Source: Clostridia bacterium (GTDB lineage: Bacteria > Bacillota > Clostridia > Christensenellales > CAG-138). Taken from it: a stretch of 64,000 nt of DNA. The translations under genes were made by a program, and so were the position numbers. The stretch is from positions 34,045 through 98,044 of the forward strand of contig JAEDIC010000005.1 in NCBI GenBank assembly GCA_016292635.1, read 5' to 3'. Below, one piece after another: positions 7,633 through 16,200 of this stretch. Under the pieces are notes generated by a model. That model searched no databases, was not told the origin of the DNA, and saw only the letters and a list, made by a program, of their open reading frames with translations. Numbering within the stretch: position 1 is the stretch's first letter; each line of letters begins with the position of its first letter.

Positions 7633-8499
7633 ATGTCAGGATATACCAATTCTGCCACCTTTGATGACGGCTCTAACCTGTTTATGGACGCACCCGAAGA
7701 TACCACAGAGGACGTTCAGGAACCCGTAGAGCATGAAAGTGCAACCGATACTGCAGACCATGATGAGCCTGCAGACAAGACCGACCCCGAGGAATCCCCC
7801 GCGGATCCCGACACCACTAAAGACGATGTTAAGCCCGGTATTCGCATTACCTACATGGGCGAAGCGAAAGACCTGACATACGATGAGGCCGTTGTGCTTG
7901 CCCAGAAAGGTATGAACTACGACAAGATTCTTCAGGAACGTGATACCTATAAGGCAACACACGACGAAGCTGATCGCAGCCTGCGTGAACTGGGCAAATG
8001 GGCAAAACAGGCCAACATGACCATGCCCGAATACGTCGAACACCTTCAGGGCGTACGCAGGGCCCAGAGCATAAGCCGCGAGATTTCCTCTATTCGCGAG
8101 AAGTATCCCGATATACCCGAAGAAGCCGCCAAGGAAATGGCTGAAGCTCGTATCAAGGATGGCGATGCAGAGGAGCAGCGGGCGGCCCAGGAACGACGGC
8201 AGACTGAAGAAGCTGCTGCCCAGGAGCCCTGGATAGACTTCGTACGCAGATACCCCGACATGTCCCAAGTAGAAAAGATTCCCGCTGAAGTCCTTGCGGA
8301 GATAGAGAGCGGTGCAAGGCCTGTTGAGGCTATGCAACGCTATGAAATACAGGACATGCGTAAGCAGATCAGCGAGCTCAACACAAAAATGGGGCAGCTC
8401 GAACAGAACAAAAAGAACAAAGACACAGCCCTGCCGGCAGCGGGGAATTCTCGGGACAACAAGGCCGAGGATCCCTTCCTTGCTGGACTGGGCCTTTAA
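7633..8499 (+). CDS. Scaffolding protein
   Basis: This 288-aa protein has a very acidic N-terminal third (many Asp/Glu/Pro) and a helical, Gln/Glu-rich C-terminal half. That composition, plus a place directly before the capsid gene, is typical of scaffolding proteins that guide prohead assembly and then leave. A predicted helix near residue 235 (QRYEIQDMRKQISELN) could dimerise. GGAAAGGAAA precedes the start. Confidence 0.8.
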   Translation: MSGYTNSATFDDGSNLFMDAPEDTTEDVQEPVEHESATDTADHDEPADKTDPEESPADPDTTKDDVKPGIRITYMGEAKDLTYDEAVVLAQKGMNYDKILQERDTYKATHDEADRSLRELGKWAKQANMTMPEYVEHLQGVRRAQSISREISSIREKYPDIPEEAAKEMAEARIKDGDAEEQRAAQERRQTEEAAAQEPWIDFVRRYPDMSQVEKIPAEVLAEIESGARPVEAMQRYEIQDMRKQISELNTKMGQLEQNKKNKDTALPAAGNSRDNKAEDPFLAGLGL

Positions 8500-8524
8500 T
8501 TTATGCGAAAGGAAATAAGACAAA

Positions 8525-9580
8525 ATGGCAGATATCAATCTTCATGAACTTTATCACAAGCAAATGGCGATGCTCTACACTCACGCTTCCTTCTTCCGTG
8601 GTAAGACCTGCAATGAGTATAGCTGGAATGGCGTAGAGTCCATTAACATTACCACCCCCAGGACCGTTCCCCTCAATAACTACAACCGCGATGCCTCCGG
8701 CAATCGCTACGGCACCCCCACCGAGATGGGCGACTTTGTACAGCGCTGCCCCATCACTATGGACAAGGGCTTCGCAGTCACCATCGACAAGGGCAATTAC
8801 AATCAGCAGGGCCTTATGAAGAAGGCTGGCGTCATGATGAAAGCTCAGGTTGATGAACAGGTCACTCCCTATATCGATAAGCATGCCGTGGGAGTATGGG
8901 CGCACAACGCCGGCAATGTAGTGAGCGTCAACGCTACCCCCGGCAAGAGCGACATCATCGACCACCTCGCGGCCATCGAAGCGGCGTTCAACAATGCCTT
9001 CATTCCCCTGGATGACAGGTTTGTGACACTGCCCAATACCACCGTGTCCATTTACAGGACCGCCTTCGAAAAGCTGGACAACATCACCGACCGCCTGCTG
9101 CTCAAGAATGTAGTGGGCAAGTTCGGCACCATGCACATCATCGGTATCCCTGACGACTGGATGCCCGCCAACAGCCATTACCTGGCCTTCCAGCGCAGGA
9201 GCGCCATCATCGCGGAACAGGTAAACGACACCGTTCTGCACACCAACCCTCCCGGAATCTCCGGCCATCTACTCGAGGGACGCTTCATCTTTGATGCGTT
9301 CGTAGTTGGCGCTCGCTCCAAGGGCGTGCTTGTTGGCGTAGATACCGCAAACATTGCCGCAGCTCCCACCCTGACCCAGGGTGCCTCTACCAGCACCCTG
9401 GCCAGCACCTCCGGCAATACGACCATTAAATACACCACCGACGGCTCTGACCCTCTGTACAGCCGCTCTGCACAGATCTATACCGGCGCATTCGCAAATC
9501 CCGCGGCTGGCGCCGCCGTTCGTGCTGTGGCATACTCTGACGCCATGTATCCTGCATGGATGCCCGCAGTTACTTTCTAA
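8525..9580 (+). CDS. Major capsid protein with C-terminal Ig-like (CHB_HEX_C_1-type) domain
   Basis: The first ~280 residues are the capsid body, beginning MADINLHELYHKQMAML, and the gene's place after the scaffold supports the call. Residues ~283-350 look like a separate beta-sandwich with IKYTTDGSDP and a closing VRAVAYSDAMYPAW. That pattern is seen in chitobiase C-terminal Ig-like domains, which occur as surface-exposed decorations on phage proteins. The domain would display on the capsid outside and could bind glycans or mucus; this is inference. The start follows GAAAGGAAATAAG. Confidence 0.85.
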   Translation: MADINLHELYHKQMAMLYTHASFFRGKTCNEYSWNGVESINITTPRTVPLNNYNRDASGNRYGTPTEMGDFVQRCPITMDKGFAVTIDKGNYNQQGLMKKAGVMMKAQVDEQVTPYIDKHAVGVWAHNAGNVVSVNATPGKSDIIDHLAAIEAAFNNAFIPLDDRFVTLPNTTVSIYRTAFEKLDNITDRLLLKNVVGKFGTMHIIGIPDDWMPANSHYLAFQRRSAIIAEQVNDTVLHTNPPGISGHLLEGRFIFDAFVVGARSKGVLVGVDTANIAAAPTLTQGASTSTLASTSGNTTIKYTTDGSDPLYSRSAQIYTGAFANPAAGAAVRAVAYSDAMYPAWMPAVTF

Positions 9581-9595
9581 TCAATCAACCTATGG

Positions 9596-9615
9596 GGGGC
9601 GGGTAACACCGCCCC
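9596..9615 (+). other. Intercistronic hairpin after capsid gene
   Basis: GGGGCGG pairs with CCGCCCC around GTAACA. There is no T-run, so it is more likely an mRNA-stabilising 3' hairpin for the highly expressed capsid message than a terminator. Confidence 0.4.
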
Positions 9616-9643
9616 TAATATACGCATATAGGAGGCGAGACAC

Positions 9644-10030
9644 ATGGCAGAATTGACAGTACAGGATATATATGAGATTGCCTCAAGCTTCCTCTACGAG
9701 TACGACGGAGATGACGAAGACAGCAGAAGGTTCTCTATTCACTTCCTGAATGTGTTACTTGAGGAAACGCTAAACTGTGAAAACAGCATACGCGAATACA
9801 AGGGCAAAGAACGGCTGGAAGAAGCTCCCTATGTAAGGAATCTCACAGACATTATAGACTATAGCCCCTCCTTAACTCGCACCGCCCTGCCGTACGGGCT
9901 GGCCGCGCAGTTCTTTCAGGAAAACATGGATAATTTCCAGGCCGAGAACTACCGTGCGAAATATCTTGCCGCAGTGCAGGATGCCGGTAAGATGAATACC
10001 GGCGTCGTGGAGAAAGGTTACGGTGCATAA
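9644..10030 (+). CDS. Head-tail adaptor protein (probable)
   Basis: This 128-aa acidic, mostly helical protein begins MAELTVQDIYEIASSFL. It lies between capsid and nozzle genes, where short-tailed phages encode the ring that joins the portal to the tail. AGGAGG precedes it and its stop overlaps the next start. The call is by position and size; no signature residue proves it. Confidence 0.65.
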   Translation: MAELTVQDIYEIASSFLYEYDGDDEDSRRFSIHFLNVLLEETLNCENSIREYKGKERLEEAPYVRNLTDIIDYSPSLTRTALPYGLAAQFFQENMDNFQAENYRAKYLAAVQDAGKMNTGVVEKGYGA

Positions 10031-12198
10031 TGCCTCAGAGTGTAACACCCAAAAACATAACGGATGTTAAGCTGTATTCAAAGAAATACACCCAATTTCG
10101 CGGCGTAGACTTTTCGACGGATCCCACGCAGGTAGCGGATTACCGTTCACCCTATGCGCTCAATCTCGTCTCCGACCTCGCCGGTTTCCCCGAGAAGCGC
10201 CCCGGATGGCGTAAATTGCAGCAGAGGCAGGGCAGGATAAACGGTATTCACTATGCTGTATTCGCGTCCGGTGCCGCAATGCGCTTTGTCCATGCGGCAA
10301 ACAAACTGTTCACATGGGACGGCACTGAAATATATTCAGACATGGCAGACGCCCGAAGCGCAGCATTTGCACATGGCGGCAAACTGTACCTCATGGACGG
10401 TAAGAAATACCGCGTCATAATCGAAACAGACGGGGTATACACCGTGGCCAACGTGGAGGACGGCGCAAACTTTATTCCGACCACAAGCATCGGCATGACC
10501 CCAACGGGCGGCGGCATAGCGTTTGAGGGCGTCAATATGCTTTCTGCGCAGCGTAAGAACTCATTCATGGCAGACGGCCGATCAACCACCTTCCAGCTTG
10601 ATACCAAAGAACTGGACAGCGTAGACGGCGTAAAAGTAGACGGCGAAACCTACACAGCCACAGCCGGCTGGACGCGCACGGAATCCGGGATAATATCTTT
10701 TACTCCCGACGCCGCGCCCACCGGGGAAGGCGTATACCTTGATATACACGGGCGGATATATATCTGCACCGACGCTGAAGGAAAAAATCTTACCACCCTT
10801 GCGGCAAGCACCAGAGCCAGCTTTAAATTGACGGATGAGAAAGAAGAAACCGGAACCTATTATAAGGCCAAGCAAACCACAGAAGAAGCGGCGCCCACCA
10901 TTGCGGCAACGCTTGAGGCTAACACCTATACCCTGACTGACCCAAAGACCTATGTTGTGGATCTTACAAAGGGCACGGTGGACTTTGCGCTGCCCCCAAA
11001 GGATGGAGACGGCATAGACACCGTTGTTATCCAGCTGAGCAAAGCAATAGAAGGATATTCCGACAGGGTTAATAAGTGTACCATATTCGCCTTCTTTGGA
11101 TTCAACAACGACAACCGCGTATTTATATCCGGCAACCCCGATTATAAAAATTGGGACTGGCAGAGTGGGCTTGATGATCCTACATACTTTCCCGACACCG
11201 GATATACCAAGATAGGCTCCGACACATCTGCCATCATGGGATACCTTAAACAGTATAATACCCTGACCATTGTTAAAACCGACAATGAACAGGATGCGGA
11301 AGTGTTTCTGCGTACTGCCCAGATGGAATCGGATGGAACCGTTATTTTTCCGCTGCAGCAGGGAATCAAAGGCGTAGGCGCCATAAGCAAGTACGCGTTT
11401 GCCAACCTCAGGGACGATCCCTTATTTCTTGCCCGAGAGGGAGTGTTTGCCATCGCTTCTACGTCCGTACAGCTTGAGCGCACCGTACAGGACAGATCGT
11501 ACTTTGTAAACCCCGTACTCACAACCGAATCGAATCTGTCGGAGGCCGTGGCGGCTGTATGGAATGGCTACTATATTCTCTGCATCAACGGGCGGGCCTA
11601 TGTGGCCGACAGCCGAAAGAGAACAGCCCAGACCGGCACCGGCGCCACCTACTCCGAATCCGGCAGCTACATTCAGTACAGCTATGAGTGGTACTACTGG
11701 CAGAACATCCCCGCGAGAGTGATATGCGAATTCGACGGGGAGCTCTGGTTTGGAACGGATGATGGATATGTGTGCAAATTCAATACCGACATATCCACCA
11801 TGGCAAGGTACAACGACGACGGCGCCCCGATTCTTTCCCGATGGGCCACCAAGATGGATGACTACGGTACTATAGTACGCAGGAAGACACTCACTAAGAA
11901 AGGCTGCGGTGTAATGATAAAACCCTACACCCGTTCGTCCGTCACCGTATACACATCAACAGACAGAACCCATGAGGCAAAGATACAGTATGCCACCATG
12001 GACATACTGGATTTTTCCGACATAGATTTTTCTCGAATCACTTTCAATACTCTGGACACCCCGCAGGTAGTACCGCTTAACAAAAAGGTTAAGAAATTCA
12101 TTGTCCTTCAGCTCATCTTTGAAAACAACGTCAAGGACGAAGGCTTTGGTATTTACGGCGTTCAAACGCAGTACGCCGTTGGCGGGTATGTCAAGTAA
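10030..12198 (+). CDS. Tail nozzle / tubular tail protein (probable)
   Basis: This 722-aa, beta-rich protein begins with FRGVDFSTDPTQVADYRSPYALN near residue 22, a start pattern seen in proteins that form the short tail tube or nozzle. It contains repeated hydrophobic-Gly-aromatic strands such as HYAVFASG, LFTWDGTEIY and GYYILCINGRAY, consistent with a beta-propeller. It starts in the stop codon of the adaptor gene. A role in closing the head and channelling DNA is inferred from order and size. Confidence 0.7.
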   Translation: MPQSVTPKNITDVKLYSKKYTQFRGVDFSTDPTQVADYRSPYALNLVSDLAGFPEKRPGWRKLQQRQGRINGIHYAVFASGAAMRFVHAANKLFTWDGTEIYSDMADARSAAFAHGGKLYLMDGKKYRVIIETDGVYTVANVEDGANFIPTTSIGMTPTGGGIAFEGVNMLSAQRKNSFMADGRSTTFQLDTKELDSVDGVKVDGETYTATAGWTRTESGIISFTPDAAPTGEGVYLDIHGRIYICTDAEGKNLTTLAASTRASFKLTDEKEETGTYYKAKQTTEEAAPTIAATLEANTYTLTDPKTYVVDLTKGTVDFALPPKDGDGIDTVVIQLSKAIEGYSDRVNKCTIFAFFGFNNDNRVFISGNPDYKNWDWQSGLDDPTYFPDTGYTKIGSDTSAIMGYLKQYNTLTIVKTDNEQDAEVFLRTAQMESDGTVIFPLQQGIKGVGAISKYAFANLRDDPLFLAREGVFAIASTSVQLERTVQDRSYFVNPVLTTESNLSEAVAAVWNGYYILCINGRAYVADSRKRTAQTGTGATYSESGSYIQYSYEWYYWQNIPARVICEFDGELWFGTDDGYVCKFNTDISTMARYNDDGAPILSRWATKMDDYGTIVRRKTLTKKGCGVMIKPYTRSSVTVYTSTDRTHEAKIQYATMDILDFSDIDFSRITFNTLDTPQVVPLNKKVKKFIVLQLIFENNVKDEGFGIYGVQTQYAVGGYVK

Positions 12199-12208
12199 GG
12201 AGGAAAAC

Positions 12209-13216
12209 ATGGCGATAGAAAACGCGAACAATATACAAAATGCTCTGGACAGTATAAGGCAGAGATTACTGGCGAACCGTGCAACGCAGATAAAAACTAA
12301 TGCAAGCTCAACTCCGATATCTGCCGCCGCGACCCCGGCAGCACCCGCTGCAGCAACAAATACACCAGCTGCGGCAACGCCCACTACGGGTAAAACTTAC
12401 ACCGTGGGCGGCAACTACGCCGTGGACAATTCCGCGTATACCTCGGGTACTGACTCCAACGCTGTAGCTCTACGAGCCTATGATAATCAGCTGAAATCAT
12501 TTCAAACTGCACTTCAGGCTGCATACGACTCTCAGGCTGCAGCTAACATAGCCGCTCAGAACAAGGTAAAAGGCCAGTTCGATGCTGCACGTTCAAATGC
12601 CTACACCAATGCACGGCTGTCTGCGATTGGCAATAATGAACGATTAGCAGCTCTTGGCCTTGCCGGTAATATTTATGACCACGCACGCAGCGGCACCTCT
12701 GAAACCAACAGGATCGCACAGGATATAGCTATGCGCAAGTCTCTCTCCGCCCTTGATCAGGGACAGGCGGACGCATACAGCGAGTATCAGCTTGCCCTGC
12801 TGCAGGCCCAGAAGGAAGCCGACATGAACTATGCCAACAAAGTGGCGGAAGTGGAGGCGGCAAAAATTCCTTATCAGGTTGCTCTTGCGCAGGCCCTTGC
12901 CACAGTATCCGGCGGTGGAGGCGGTGGAGGAAGCGCCAGAACCTACGCCAGTTCGTCCAGCAAAAAGAGAAGCAGCGGAGGCGGCGGTAATAACGGATCC
13001 GGAGGGAACAGCGGAAGCGCCGTTCAGGATATCTTGACTAAGGCGGCAACAGCGGCCGCCAAGACGTCCGGTACAAATTCAAAACAGAATGCTGCAGCAA
13101 ACGCGGCGGCAAATGCCATAAGGACATATGGAAACAACCTAAGCAATTCAGACGCAGCCAAGGCGGCGGCCCTTGTAAGTGAACTTAATTATAAAATGAG
13201 TGGCATGTACAAATAG
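12209..13216 (+). CDS. Internal virion / ejection protein, Ala-Gly rich (335 aa)
   Basis: The ATG at 12209 with AAGGAGG is chosen; an open frame extends further upstream into the nozzle gene without a ribosome site. The protein has a low-complexity Ala/Pro/Thr stretch (residues ~35-65), a long helical region rich in Gln/Ala, then a Gly/Ser linker with a GGGGGGG run and an Ala-rich tail. Such proteins travel inside the capsid and help form the ejection channel in podoviruses. The call rests on place next to the giant ejection protein. Confidence 0.6.
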   Translation: MAIENANNIQNALDSIRQRLLANRATQIKTNASSTPISAAATPAAPAAATNTPAAATPTTGKTYTVGGNYAVDNSAYTSGTDSNAVALRAYDNQLKSFQTALQAAYDSQAAANIAAQNKVKGQFDAARSNAYTNARLSAIGNNERLAALGLAGNIYDHARSGTSETNRIAQDIAMRKSLSALDQGQADAYSEYQLALLQAQKEADMNYANKVAEVEAAKIPYQVALAQALATVSGGGGGGGSARTYASSSSKKRSSGGGGNNGSGGNSGSAVQDILTKAATAAAKTSGTNSKQNAAANAAANAIRTYGNNLSNSDAAKAAALVSELNYKMSGMYK

Positions 13217-13224
13217 GAGATAAC

Positions 13225-16200
13225 ATGGCGGATAAAAGGGATTATATAAGCAAGGGAGCGGCCTCGATACTTGCCCAAGCTGGACGGAGCCAAGCCTCAC
13301 CTGACAGCAAGAATAAATCTACGCCAAGCAATAGTGGGCAGACATCTGTCCCGAGCGGTAACAGTTATATCGACAAAGGAACTCGAGACATACTATGGGC
13401 GGCGGGGCGGATTACACCCCAAACTGAAGCGAGCAACCGGGCGGCAGAACAGGAAAGGCTTAACGCCGCTGCCGACGCTGCAAAAAAGGCGTACGAAGAT
13501 TATCTCAAATCCGCTGCCAACCGTCAGCATCAGAAAACATGGGGCAGACAGTCCGAAGAAGCACGAAACCTGTTTAATCAGTACAACACGGCCATGCAGG
13601 AGCGGGACGCCTACGCCAACCAAAGCAAGCTTCAGAATTTTGCTGACATGGCTGTCGGCCTTAAAAACAACACCGCCATTAAGTCCGAAGTGGACAAACA
13701 GCGGGCAGTAAACCTCGGCACATCAAAAACCGGCGACACGCCGGGGGAGAAGGGTTTAGCTTTCCTCCGGAACGTAACCACCGAAGCCCAGCGTCAACAG
13801 AAAATGGGCTATTCCACGTGGGATACAGAAAAGTATCAGGCCATGAGAGACGATGAAGCGGAAGTGTATAACCGCCTTGTCAAAAATGGCTATGAAAAGG
13901 AAGCGCAGGAATTTCTCGACGCCTTGGACAGCACCCTGAATTATCGCGTAACCGTATCCCGCACCGACAAAGCCCGTCAGGCCGCGCAGGATGGTATATT
14001 AGGCGGCATAGGCGCAAGTGCGGGATCTACACTGCTTAACCTTCTCGGTACCGGCGCACAGGCGGAATTGGCTGCAATACGGGCCATGCGGAACGATGAA
14101 GCTATAGATCCTTACGCAGAGGAGATGTACGGCAGGAATCTTTCATCCACCCTCCGCGGAACTGTATCTGAATCTATAGGCAACTGGGCGGCGACGCTAC
14201 CTGTTCCCGATCAGAGTCTTGCTGTGCAGAGCGGAAAGTTCGCCGCAATGCCCGTTGAGCGGCAGCAGGAAAGCAACCGTAAAATAGCCGAATTTCTGTA
14301 CAACACAGGCATGAGCATGGTGGATATGGTGGCCATGTCCCCCATGGGCTCCACTGGTATGTCTCTTATCATGGGAACCAACGCCGCAGCGGACAGCCTC
14401 ATAGACGCAAAGAACCGCGGCCTTTCGGATGAGCAGGCCATGACCATAAGCATCATATCCGGCGCAGCGGAAGTCATTGCTGAGAAGTATTCCCTCGACC
14501 GCCTGTTCGATGGCAAGATTGCTGTATCCAGCCTTAAAAACGCTCTCATACAGGGCGGCGTGGAAGCCTCTGAGGAAGCCGTTACGGAGCTTGCCAACAC
14601 TCTGGCCGATGTATTTGTATTGGGCAACCAGAGCGCCTTTGAGGAGGCCATAACCGCATACATGGAACAGGGCATGGACTACCAGCAAGCGCAGAATAAG
14701 GCTTTTGTTGATGTTCTTGCAGATATAGCAGCTGCAGGCGCTGGCGGATTCCTCTCCGGCTTTGTAATGGGCGGCGCTGTGGACGTCGTAAATACCCGCT
14801 CCCAGGGTAAGAGCATAATCGACCAGACCGCCCAGACCTTTATCAAGCAGGGCCAGACCCCGGAGCAGGCGCAGCAGAGCGCCATTGACTACCTCAAAGA
14901 GGAACTCCGAGCCGTAGGCGCACTGGCAGACGAAGGCACAGTTGCTTATGAGCTGTCCCAGCACACCGGAGATATGAGCACCGGCGATATAGGCAGGGCA
15001 TATATGGCAAACCGGGAACAGATACAAAACATCGTATCCAGCGGCAAAGCTAAATACACATCCGATGAACTCGCCGCCTTTACCCCGGCAACTCAGCAGG
15101 AAGCCATGCAGATGGACGCAACGTCCCCGCAAAACCTCCGGCGCTATCAATCTGAGATTACCGCGGCGCTTAACGGCGAAATGGATTCCGACCAAATGGT
15201 CGTATTAGGTAGACCTTCCCAAATTCTGGGGCAGTATATGAACCCTGACAATCCGCTCATGCTTGCCCAGAGCGTAATAAAAAAAGTGTCCGCCGAAGAT
15301 GGCAAACACCAGCTGAATAGAATCATTTTGGATGAGCTACCCTATCAGTTTGACGCCCCCGTGGCTATCACGGGCAACACCGTAAAACACGAAGAAGCGG
15401 GCGACAACAGCATTGTTGTGTGGACCGATTGGCAGGTGGACGGGCAGGATCCTATTGTCGCCCCTATAAGAATAGACGCGAAAGGCAATATCGGATTATA
15501 CAATAACGTAAACTCCGCATTTCCTCTATACAATCCGGACTATATGGCAGAAATGCTGCGGGACGGCAATGTCCTTTACACAAGGGGAAATGAAAACATC
15601 CTCGATCTTCTGGCACAGGGGCGAAAAGTGCCCGAGCGGAAAACCGAGGATGTTTCTATTGATAGTATATCCGAAAACCCCGATCCTGTCAACATTCCTC
15701 AGCGCATATCCGAGCTGAAAAAGCAATACGACGCGCTTCCTCTGCAGGATTCCCGGGAAGGCATAGAAATACGGCGCAAAATAGACGACCTGCTGGCTGA
15801 AATGGAAACCAAGCCCTTGCAGACGGGCGGCACCGATGTGCAGGACAATATCGGCGGCAACGACCCCGTCCCGGAAGAAGTCAAAAACAGCATGAAAGAC
15901 AAAAAGCCGCAGGAGCGCCGTCATGAAGCGCTTAAGAGGCGGCTCAATCTTCCCCAGGCTGTTGTGGCCAAGATTGAGGCCCTTGCAAATGTTGGCGGAA
16001 GCGTTGCGGACGCAATAAATGTTGCTCCGAACGAAAACCCTGAATCCGTAACCAGATACTACGAATCCTATAAACAACTCAGGGGGACCTCCAACGCCGC
16101 ATCAGATTACCGTAAATCCGTACTGAACAGGCGGTATGAGGTCATCAAAAACGCTGTGGGAGATACCCTGTGGAAATGGAAGGATAAAAAGACCGGCTTG

